Below, piece after piece: positions 23,712 through 33,971 of a stretch of DNA of 64,000 bases. The position numbers were made by a program, and so were the translations under genes. Positions within the stretch are counted from its first letter, which is position 1. Every line of letters begins with the position of its first letter. Source of the DNA: Ambrosia x helenae (taxonomy: Eukaryota; Streptophyta; Magnoliopsida; Asterales; Asteraceae); assembly GCA_030844895.1 (NCBI GenBank), contig CM061224.1:76992620-77056619 (forward strand). The letters are read 5' to 3'. The notes under the pieces are model-generated. The model searched no databases, was not told where the DNA came from, and saw only the letters and a program-made list of their open reading frames with translations.

Positions 23712-24372
23712 CGAAACCCCACAAAAAATAGTCGATTTTTTCTCCGTTTTTTATATAGCACTATGGTACTCGTTGGAAAGATAATAAAACGCTCGTTAAT
23801 TTGGTGTAATTTTTTTCTTTAAAAAATCTCGTATATAAAAGATATAAACGTTTAAAAATTATTGGAGGAAATATGAGAGAGAAAATTTTAAATTTTTTTT
23901 TCCTAAAATAACTCAATTTAATTAAAAAGGAAATAATTCAAAAATACTAAAATCTTTCAATTGTGATGCCACGTGGCAGTTTCATGGAGAGGTTAAAGGC
24001 ACCATTGCACGCCACGTCAGCAATGTTCAATTCTTTTATATATATTAATAGATGACACTCAAAAAGATCATTCTCTCTCTTAAGAGTGCCATTGTGGATC
24101 CCATGTGACACCTATGTGGACTAATTAAAAAACAAAAGTCATTGAGTTATTTTAGGAAAACAAAAGAACTTACAAACAAAATTAAATTTTTTCTTTCATG
24201 TTCTCTCTCATAAATTTTAAGCGTTAATATCTTTTATATACGAGATTTTTTTAAAGAAAAAAAATTACACCAAATTAACGAACGTTTTATTATCTTTTCG
24301 ACGAGTACCATACTGCTATATAAAAAACAGAGAAAAAAAAAGCGACTATTTTATGTGAGGTTTTGTTTTCAA
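23712..24372. repeat. Large imperfect inverted repeat (foldback)
   Basis: Arms of about 220 bp (23712-23930 and 24140-24372) share blocks such as TATATAGCA/TGCTATATA, GATATAAACG/CGTTAATATC and CCTAAAATAACTCAAT/ATTGAGTTATTTTAGG, separated by a loop of about 210 bp. A transcript across it would form a long hairpin. Confidence 0.7.
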
Positions 24373-24507
24373 ATATATTTTACTCTACTAATAAATCACT
24401 ACTTAGGTTTTTTATATTTAAATAAGAAACGATAAACATAACTTCATTGGCAGAGATTCGTTTTTTTTATATTTGAATATGATAACATATGACAGAGATT
24501 TCTTCAA

Positions 24508-24511
24508 AATA

Positions 24512-24547
<36 letters not shown>

Positions 24548-24548
24548 C
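24508..24548. repeat. (AAT)n microsatellite
   Basis: About 13 tandem AAT units. Confidence 0.95.
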
Positions 24549-24653
24549 ATTAATCATGTATTGGCAAATCATTAATTAAGTTGTCATATTAGATATTTTA
24601 TTATGTCATATTAGATATTTCAACCCCCGAACGCTTCTGGGATAAAAGCTAGT

Positions 24654-25165
24654 TTTACATATTAAATAATAAAGAAGTTATATCTTTTAAAAAAACTCGT
24701 ATATTGCATGTGTTGAATAAACCTATATATTACTCTGGTTTATTTGGTGTAGCTTAAGACATACAAGTAAACATATGTTTTTAAGGAATGAAGTTTGATG
24801 CATTATTTACTTATTGTAACATGTTACTAGTTTTTTTTCTATTTATTATTAGATTAGAAACATGTATATTACACTAATTAGATAAATTACACAAATTAGA
24901 TAAATAAAATATTAAATGGTATACTTAATAAATAATTTACTATTATTATACGTTGTTAGAAACAGAAAAAAAAAATGGATTATAGATTTTTATCTATTTT
25001 ATTATACAAATATTAATAAAAATAGAGGATATATAGAAAAAACAATAATAATAAAAAAAAATCATAACTCAAGTAAAAAAAATATAAAATTAGTTTGGAG
25101 ATTCTCTTTCCCACATCATCCCCGTTTAGAAAAAAATTAACAAAAAAAAGCTAAAAACCGCTAGT
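24654..25165. other. AT-rich intergenic DNA
   Basis: Nothing recognisable. The Lys/Asn/Ile-rich open frame at 24916-25140 is what AT-rich DNA gives by chance. Confidence 0.5.
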
Positions 25166-25169
25166 ACAT

Positions 25170-25510
25170 ATGTATAGTTTAACCTAAAAACCTAAACCCT
25201 CCACCCCCAATTTACCACCACCCAAAAATCTAATTCCACCATACCCACCCCCTTCTTAACCAAAAAACATAAATCGCTTACCCAAAAACCTAAATCACCC
25301 ATCCACCCCCACTAAAAAACCTAAACTCACCACACCCACCGCCTACCTAAAAACCTACCCCTCACCCACCACAACCAAAAACCTAACTCCCTACCCAAAA
25401 ACTTAAACCCACCATAACCACCCCACCTCACCCCTAAAACCTAAAACTTATAAGCTAAACATAAAAGAAGTTAACCCTAAAACTAAACTAAACCCTAAAG
25501 CTAAACCGGA
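25170..25510. repeat. A/C-only tract with CCTAAACC-like units
   Basis: About 340 bp in which the plus strand is almost free of G and consists of AAAAACCTAAA, CCACCCCC and ACCCTAAA words. Some fragments resemble the plant telomere unit CCCTAAA, but the period is irregular. Read as a low-complexity, strand-asymmetric tract. Confidence 0.7.
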
Positions 25511-25744
25511 CATTTACTACCCTTGCATTAGAATTAACATTTATTTCATTATTTTTTATTTTTTTTTTCTGAATGGAGATAACGTGGAAAAGAGAAGGTC
25601 AGAACCAATTTTTTAGTTTTTGACTTGAATTTTGAGTTATGATTTTTTTCTATTTTTTTTAATTTAAGTAGGAATTCTTGAGTTTTCTTTTCTCCCTAAC
25701 TATGAGTTTCTATTGAACATTTCCATGTATGTATGTATGTATAT

Positions 25745-25960
25745 ATATCTATATAGGGTAGGGTTCAAATAGGAACCAACCCTTAAGTAGGAACTATAGG
25801 AACCAATCTGAGCCATCCATCTTCAATGGCATGATTGTAAATAAGTAATACTTTAATTAATTGTTATTTTAATAAAGGGGTATTAATGTCTTTTGTTCAA
25901 TATCATTGTTATTAGGTAATTAATAAGAAACTCCTATATATTTGGAAACAGCAAATTAGT
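25745..25960 (+). mobile_element. Terminus of an unclassified repeat
   Basis: TCTATATAGGGTAGGGTTC, then AAATAGGAACC with a repeated AGGAAC word. This start is reminiscent of abundant plant Helitron- or MITE-type repeats. The other end was not found and may have been lost to the insertion of element D. Confidence 0.3.
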
Positions 25961-26557
25961 GTCATTGGAATGTCGTGTTTATGGTATAACCAAACGTATT
26001 TATTGAATATTAAAATTATATCTCGGTATATATACAACAGTGTATATTTGGTAAAATACAACCAAAACAAGGATGTAAATACACCAATGAACTATTGGCT
26101 ACTATACTTATATATAAACGGACTATTGTCTACTAATATACACCTGTGTATATCATAGTATACGTATACATAGTTTCTTTACATGCACAAATAAAAAAAC
26201 TATGTATACATTGGTGTATACAACTTATCTTCAATAGTGTGTAAAACAAATTTCCATGTTCAAATATTACTCTTGTACAGTTGTGTATATTAAAGTAGTT
26301 TTATTTAAAGGTTTGACGACTCAACAATAAATAGAGTATACATGCATAGGTATATAAAATTTATATTCAAATACTGTTTAAAATTATGTACATGTTAAAA
26401 AGAAAAACTCAAATTCTGTTTGATTATTTCCATATCAAAAAGGGGAAACAAAAAAAAAAAAACAAAAATGTTTAAAACAAAAATATGTAAATGACGGTAG
26501 ATTGTATTCTTCGTTCTCGTCATCTGAAGCTTCTTCCAAGTCGTCCTCATCGGTTGT
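25961..26557. other. AT-rich DNA left of element D
   Basis: Mostly AT-rich with TATACA-type words. On the minus strand 26557-26490 reads TTDEDDLEEASDDENEEYN, an acidic stretch that could be the truncated end of a coding region cut by element D. Too short to assign. Confidence 0.35.
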
Positions 26558-29158
26558 TGTGACACCCAGCATGTTTGGCTTAAACATTTTAGTAACACCA
26601 TAGTCTACCTTAGCGAGAAACATTTATAAACGGACTAAACCAGGTTAGTTGAGTCGGGTCAGGATAGGATTGTCTAGGGTTCAATGATCTGGAGGATCAT
26701 TGGGAGTCGTTTTGGGAATACACTAGTACCGGGTCCCATTGTTGGTGAAATTACATAAACTAAATTAAGTGTTATGTGTAGATTAATTCTTATATGGTGG
26801 ATTATATGCAAATACGTGTTTAAACGATGTGTAGATGATCATCCATGCTTAAATATGTTAAACATAGATTAAGATTGCAGGTTCATGTGTTAGGATGCGT
26901 TAAAATGCGTTAAACACGACAAACTGGAAAGACTAGAAATCATAGGTCCAGGTTCAACCATGGCGTGGGGGCGAACATGGAAAATAATCTTGGTTTGACC
27001 CTTAATGAAGGGGCGAACTTGGAATGTGAAAACAATAGAATTTAATTCGACCAGTTGAGACACATTCGACCCTGAGAAAGGGGCGAATGTGGGTACATTC
27101 GACCAGGTGAAAGGGGCGCATGTGGACTAGTATAAATACCAAACTTTGTCATTTTCACCATTTCACAAACCCTAACCGTCTCTAAACACTCTCAAACGAT
27201 TTTAATCACTAAGGAAGGAGTTTTTGCTCTTGCTTTTCATAATCTAACCTACTAACAACATCTAATCAAGAATCCAAGGTGTGTTCTTAATCCTTAACCT
27301 TTTTAAAGCATTTTAATTCGTTTTCATCTAACCCTAAATGTCCAGATCTGTTCTAAGGATGTTTTTATCAATAAAAACCTTCTAAACATTTTTCTAAACC
27401 TAAACCCTATCATTAAACATAGGTTTTCATATCAATAAACATATGTAAATTATGTGTTATGTGATATTATGTGTTGTTTGATAATTTGTTGTTGTACTAA
27501 TGCTAGAAACATGATCTAGGGCTGATATTGATGTTAATTTAGGATTGTTTATGGTCACAATTAGATGATTTAGAATATCATGTCTAAATTGGGGGGTTTT
27601 AATAAAGCTAGGGCTCGATGCATGCTTGTATGATCAATAGAACTTTTTGAGGTTTTCAAACACATAACAAACTGAGCACTATTAAGATGATTATGGAATG
27701 ATTTCAAAAAGTTTCCAAATTGAGTAAAGATTTCATGCATGATGTGATGTTTTCATAATTTTTGCCATTTTGGGAAAGGGCAAAAATGAACAGGTTTTGG
27801 GGCAAAATTGGTGGGGATTTGTGGGGATATGTTAATCATATTCAACTACTGTGTTTGGTGATGTTTCGCGATGTTTCAGATGTTTTTGTAGCGTTTTTGG
27901 GAGAAACATTCTGCCAGGGTCGAACCTGGGCACCTTCGACCAATCGGGTGGTCGAAAGTGGAATCCCAGGGTCGAACCTGGACAGTATTGTTTGAATCAG
28001 TTCAAAGGGTCGAATGTGACTTCGAATGGGTCGAAGGTGGCTTCCAAAGGGTCGAACATGGGTTAAAAAGGGGCGAAGGTGGAACATAATTTCCTGGTTC
28101 GACCCTATGGATTCAAAAATGAGAATTTTGATATAAACTAAGTGTTTTATGCTTGAACCTTATGTGTAATCTATGTGTACTTGATTATTTAGGGTAATGA
28201 GTCACCAACGGGATGTCGGGTCGGTCTAGTGTGTCGGTTGAACACTTAAACACGTTTTAAAACATACTTGGTCACGATCTGGACAATCGGGGACTAGATA
28301 ACCTTATGGTTATTAGTCGGAATACTTATGTGAACATTTTGATAGATCTACGGTAGTGGGATTATCAAGGGCTTGGATTTCTTATATTATTGAAGAACGC
28401 AACTTAAGGTGAGTTCATGGTCCCACTTTTACTGCTTTAACTTTTGGGGGAGAAAACATGCGCTAAACTATTTTGGTAACATATGTCATACTATGGTTTT
28501 AACTTTGCATTGCTATACGATCGTTGAAAGTCCCGGGGGAAACCATGAATGTGCGGGGATGCACAACGGGGGAAATGTGGATAGATCTATTGGGCGCGAC
28601 CTGCCCCACTCGACGTCTCGGAGGGCCGGGTGGGTGCATGTTGTCTCGAGCTTTGCTAAACGTGCTGAACATTATTCAGGCTGCTTAAACATATGCTAAA
28701 CATGCTAAACATGTCCAGTAATGGTTTTCCAATCGTAGTAGTAATAAAACATACGCCTAGCTAGCGTACTTGGTAACATTGATATAGAATGGCCATGGTA
28801 ACACTTTGGTAACTTTTGGTATCACATTGAACAAACCTGTGAACTCACCAGCATTATACATGTTTGATGTCTCTTTTGACATGTTTTTCTCAGGTCGCTA
28901 AGGTAGCATCGGTTGGACTACGCGCACGGGTCTGCACTGGCGTCTAGGATTAGTAGCATGTTTTGAAATAAGTGTCTTGAATACTTTGGAACACCGTTTT
29001 GTAACCATTAAATTCTTTAAATGCTTTCCGCTTATGAAATCAATTTTTTTGGGTTTACGTACTTCATATAGTGTCGTTTATTGTGACCGTTGACTTGAAT
29101 CCTGGTTTGTCACGCGCCTCGCAGTAAAACCTTCCAGTGGAAATTTGAGGGTGTAACA
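26558..29158 (+). repeat. 5' LTR of element D
   Basis: Starts TGTGACACCCAGC, ends GAGGGTGTAACA, 2601 bp. TTCGACC/GGGGCGAATGTG inverted repeats at about 26955-27125 end about 6 bp before TATAAATA (27131-27138). A second cluster lies at 27915-28085 with no TATA after it. The CTATTGG...CGAC...CCCAC segment is at 28581-28612. Confidence 0.9.
27058..27138 (+). promoter_or_regulatory. Inverted-repeat modules and TATA box, element D LTR promoter
   Basis: Two adjacent modules, CACATTCGACC-N8-GGGGCGAATGTG and ACATTCGACC-N8-GGGGCGCATGTG, are followed directly by AGTATAAATACC. The modules nearly match those before the TATA of the copia element B LTR (61429-61514). D is gypsy and B is copia, so shared descent of the whole LTR is not the explanation. 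Confidence 0.65.
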
Positions 29159-29685
29159 GATTGGTATCAGACACAGGTTATAGTGAACTAGGACTGCATG
29201 TAGAGTCTGGTCTATAGCCGAGTCACACACACTAGACAGTCACATACTTAGAGTCACTTAGTGGGGGATACGTACTAACTTTGTCGGGGTGTCTTTACAT
29301 CATCATCATACTTCTGTGTTACATCATCCGCTTTTACTTGGGTTCTTACCTACTCTTGTTTTCTTCTTCGGGATTGAAGAGGAAGCAGCTGACTTGTTGA
29401 CTCTAGCACACACATGTTTTCTTACACTTGCACCTATCGTAACACGTTACTGGGCGACGATATTCGGTGGCCGGAGTCTGAACTAGGAGTACATTTGGAG
29501 GACCATGTAGAGCAGTTTATCATTTTGGGTGCACACGAAATTATAAACTGAAATGCATGAAAATCCCTGTGGACCTTGAGTTTAGATGTACAGTCTTGAA
29601 TTTGTCTCTAAGTTAACTTTTGTAATTTATAGTGGCCGACACTAGAGGTGAATCTGAATCCCTCGATTTCTTGATTTGTTAGATC
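29159..29685 (+). other. Element D leader
   Basis: Begins with a decayed primer-binding site (TGGTATCAGA at 29162-29171, then diverging from the usual AGCCA). No credible gene up to the gag ATG at 29686. Confidence 0.7.
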
Positions 29686-32600
29686 ATGTCTGGTGCTCGT
29701 GGTGGTGGACGTCGTCGTGGCGGCGGCCGCCGCCGTGCTGGCGGCGGTGGTCGTGGTAACATCAACATGACCCAAGCTGAACTGAATGACTTGTTACAGC
29801 AGCAAGTGAATATGGGAATGGCTACTTTCCAGGCTGGAATTAATGCCATGGGTGGTGAGTTGATTCTCTCGACCTTGCCTCATTCTTGGGTGTCATGATC
29901 TTTCTTTTGTAATTTATTCGTGTATCATGTTTCAGGTATCGCTGTCAATCCACCTCCACCTCAGTGCTCTTATAAGAAGTTTCGGGACTGTCAGCCCCAT
30001 AACTTCGCTGGAACTAAGGGAGCGGTGGGACTGCTCCAATGGCTGGAGAAGGAAGAATCTGTTTTCGTTAAGTGTAACTGTCCCGCTGGGGACCGGGTTA
30101 AGTATGCTACTGCGACATTCGAGGGGCCCGCATTGTCGTGGTGGAATGCTACTGCCCAGAACATGGGATTGGGGGAGGCTATTGCTATGCCTTGGGCGGA
30201 TTTTGTGCACCTTTTGAGGAGTGAGTACTATCCAAGGGAGGAGGTACACAAGTTGGATCATGAGGTCTGGAGTTACAAGATGGTTGGGTCCGAGATTGAG
30301 GAGTATAGTGTGAGGAGGAACGAGCTAGCGGTGTTGTGCCCTGATTTGCACACACCCGAATATAGGAGGATTGAGCACTACGTTTCTGGGTTATTGCCGG
30401 AGATTGCAGGGTTAGTGGCTGCAGGGAATCTTCCCACTCTTGCTGAAGTTGTTTAATCGGCTCATCGGATGACTAACCTAAAGGTGGCAGAAGGTGTTTT
30501 GTCTCCTAAAGGTACTACTGCGAAGGGTTCGGAAGGGAACAAGAGGAAGTGGGATAATGTGGGGAAGAGTGTTGTGCTAGCGTCATCTCAGCTTGTGAAG
30601 AAGTTTGATTCGTCTGTGTCTTCTTCGGGGCAGAAGTCAGGTGGGTATATTGGAAAACATCCCAAGTGCAACAAGTGTGGTTATCATCACTATGGGAGTT
30701 GTGACCAGACTCGTTGTCATCGGTGCCCCCAGTTGGGGCATCTTGCTAAGGATTGCAGGGTGTCACTTTCCTCGACCCAAACTCCTACTTCTACTCCAGC
30801 TCCTGCTGCTCCTGCTGCTCAGGGGACTCCAGGAAAGCAGGGGTGCTATAACTGTGGTGACATGGGACACTTCAAGCGTGAATGTCCAAAGCTGAAGCAG
30901 GGCGATAATGGGAGGGGCGGGAATGGTAACGAGAACAACGGATGCGGCGGCAGGACTGCGCGTGCTTTCGTCATTGGGTCTGCAGAGGCTAGGCAGGATC
31001 CAGACACAGTTACCGGTACGTTCATTCTTAATGATCACTATGTTTCTGTCTTGTTTGATTCTGGTGCCGATAAGAATTTCGTATCTGTGGACATTAGTCG
31101 ATTGCTAGATATAGTACCCACACCTTTAGGGGTGACGTACTTAATAGAATTGGCTGATGGTAAGAAAATCGAAGCGACATACACCCTTAGGGAATGTCGC
31201 TTGGAACTGTCGGGTTTGTCTTTCCCCATTGACCTTATGCCGGTACCCCTGGGTAGTTTTGATGTTGTTGTCGGCATGGATTGTTATCATTGTATCGTGC
31301 GGAGATCGTTTGTTCGATAAGATTATTCGGATCCCCCTCCTTGATGAAGAGACTCTTTTGATTCATGGCGCGAAGAGCGGTTCTCCGCTGAGTATCATTT
31401 CTAGCATGAAAGCCATTAAGTATCTTCGAAAGGGTTATTCGGCCATTCTGGCACTTAGTACTATTTCGGCTGACGATGAGAAGAAGATTGAGGATATTCC
31501 GGTGGTTCGTGATTTTCCTGATGTGTTTCCTGATGACTTACCTGGTCTCCCTCCCCATCGTCAGGTTGAGTTTGGCATTGATCTTGCTCCGGATGCAGCC
31601 CCTATTACCCGGGCTCCGTATCATCTTGCACCTCCCGAGATGCAAGAGTTTTCCAGCCAGTTACAAGAACTCTTGGAAAAGGGTCTCATCTGACCGAGTT
31701 CTTCCCTGTGGGGAGCTCCTATTTTGTTTGTGAAGAAGAAGGACGGAAGTCTTCGCATGTGTATTGATTATCGTGAGCTGAACAAAGTAACCATCAAGAA
31801 TCGTTATCCTCTCCCTCACATTGATGATCTCTTTGACCAGCTCCAGGGCTCTAGTTACTACTCGAAGATTGATTTGCGGTCTGGTTATCACCAGTTGCGC
31901 GTTCAGGAAGCCGACATTCAGAAGACTGCTTTTCGCACTCGCTATGGCCATTTTGAGTTCTTGGTCATGCCTTTTGGTCTAACTAACGTACCGGCGGTGT
32001 TCATGGACTTGATGAACCGCGTTTGCAAACCTTACCTTGATAAATTCGTCATCGTGTTTATTGACGATATTCTGGTTTATTCTAAGAAAAAGACGGATCA
32101 TGAGGAACACTTAAGGATGGACTTGGAGCTTTTGAGACGGGAGCAGTTGTATGCTAAGTTCTCAAAGAGTGATTTCTGGTTACGTGAAGTTCAATTCCTA
32201 GGGCATGTGGTTAATGAACTCAGAATTCATGTCGATCTGGTTGAGATCGAAGCTATTTAAGACTGGGAAGCACCAAAGACGCCATCTGAGGTGCGGTAAT
32301 TCCTAGGTCTTGCGGGTTACTATCGTCGTTTCATTGAGGGATTTCGAAGATCGCTCAACCCCTCACCACTCTTACCCAGATAGACCGAAAGTTTGACTGG
32401 GGTGAACCACAAGAATCAGCATTTCAGATGCTGAAGCTTAAACTTTGTTCTGCACCTATTCTGTCTTTACCTGAGGGTACGGATGATTTCCTTATGTACT
32501 GTGACGCTTCTATTCGTGGTCTCGGTTGTGTGTTAATGCAACGCGGGAAGGTTATTGCCCATGCTTCTCGTCAACTCAAAGTTCATGAGAAGAACTACAC

Positions 32601-33971
32601 TACTCATGACTTGGAATTGGGTGCGGTGGTTTTTGCGTTGAAAATCTGGAGACATTACTTGTACGGTACCAAATGCGAAGTATACACCGATCACAAGAGT
32701 CTTCAGCATATTTTCGACCAAAAGGAGTTAAACATGCGGCAGCGTCGCTGGGTTAAACTCCTGAACGATTATGACTGTGCTATCAAGTACCATCCTGGCC
32801 AGGAGAACGTTGTGGCGGACGCCTTGAGCAGGAAGGAGTCTGTGAAACCTCGTCATGTTCGAGCCTTACAACTCACCATTCATTCCTCATTGCCTGACCA
32901 AATCCGTTCTGCATAATTGAAAGATTTGAAGGAGGAAAACCTTAAAGCTGAAACTATGCATAGTGCTGACAAGCATCTTGAGCTCAGGTCCGATGGCTTG
33001 CACTATTTCGCAGAACGTGTTTGGGTTCCCTTGTTCGAGGGATTATATGAGCTTGTCTTGGATGAAGCTCACAAATCCCGGTATTCTATTTACCCTGGCT
33101 TCGATAAGATGTATCAGGATTTGAAGATACATTATTGGTGGCTAAACATGAAGGCTGATATAGCTTCGTACGTGAGCAAATGCTTGACTTACGCTAAAGT
33201 CAAGGTGGAGTATCAGAAGCCGTCTGATCTCCCACAACAACCAGAGGTTCCAGAATGGAAGTGGGAACGAATCACGATGGATTTTGTCACCAAGCTACCA
33301 AAGTCACCAAGTGGTTATGATATGATTTGGGTGATTGCTGACAGGTTGAAAAAATCGGCGCGTTTCATACCTATTAAGGAAACTGATGGACTCGAGCGGT
33401 TAGCTCGACTCTACCTTAAGGAGGTGGTTGCTCGGCACGGGGTGCCTATTTCTATTATCTCTGTTCGTGATTCTTGTTTTACTACACGTTTCTGGAAGGC
33501 TCTGCACAAGGCTATGGGTACTCAGTTGGATATGAGTACGGCTTATCACCCGCAAACTGATGGACAGAGTGAGCGGACAATTCAAACCTTGGAAGACATG
33601 CTTCGAGCATGTGTTATCGATTACATCACAAGTTGGGAGATTCACCTACCGTTGGTGGAGTTCTCCTACAACAACAGCTATCACTCTAGCATCAAGGCAG
33701 CTCCGTTCGAAGCTCTATACGGATGGAAATGTCGATCACCTCTTTGTTGGGCCGAAGTGGGCGAGAGCCAGCTCACTGGTCCGAAACTGGTGTATAAAAC
33801 TTTGGAGAAAATCGTACAAATCCGTAACCGTTTGGCAGCCGCGCGAGATCGTCAGAAGAGCTATGCAGATCGCCATCGCAAACCTTTGGAGTTCCAGTTT
33901 TGGGACATGGTACTTCTGAAAGTTTCACCATGGAAGGGCATCATACGCTTTGGAAAGCGTGGCAAGCTTAA
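29686..33971 (+). pseudogene. Element D gag-pol, broken (5' part)
   Basis: Gag exon 1 (29686-29854) encodes an Arg/Gly-rich N-terminus (GGGRRRGGGRRRAGGGG). An 81-bp phase-1 intron (29855-29935) precedes the gag domain. An in-frame TAA at 30454-30456 breaks gag. Two CCHC knuckles follow (CNKCGYHHYG region and CYNCGDMGHFKREC), then protease LFDSGAD near 31060. A frameshift after VGMD near 31280 is followed by RT with a TGA at 31691-31693 (Arg codon in E) and FIDDILVYS near 32060. TAA codons at about 32258 and 32298, a frameshift near 32345, RNase H 32428-32900 and a TAA at 32914-32916 come next. Integrase runs 32917-33971, where the usual ISDRDSRF reads ISVRDSCF, so the second catalytic Asp is Val. 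Not functional. Confidence 0.9.
29855..29935 (+). other. Predicted gag intron, element D
   Basis: Donor G|GTGAGT and acceptor TGTTTCAG|G bound 81 bp. Removal joins gag exon 1 to exon 2 in phase 1. Element E has an intron of the same length and phase at the same place. Confidence 0.65.

Larger units (their letters stand above)
23025..24653. mobile_element. Cluster of Helitron-like units in inverted arrangement
   Basis: Three related end sequences are visible. At 23025-23060 and 23409-23440, a (C)CCGGGA...CCGGGGTTGAAAAAT hairpin is present in the same orientation. At 24618-24653 an inverted copy ends in AAAGCTAG followed by T. The first also has CTAG at its outer edge. A GCCACGTGGC-containing segment is repeated at 23340-23408 and 23965-24035. 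The arms 23712-23930 and 24140-24372 are inverted copies centred near 24042. The picture is of two minus-oriented units and one plus-oriented unit meeting head to head. No RepHel coding sequence is present. Confidence 0.45.

Noticed and set aside
24916..25140. Lys/Asn-rich ORF
   Set aside because: AT-rich composition explains it; no conserved features.
25170..25510. Interstitial telomere
   Set aside because: Words resemble CCCTAAA but the repeat period is irregular.
26553..26557. TSD of element D (GTTGT)
   Set aside because: The right end of D is truncated, so there is nothing to compare with.
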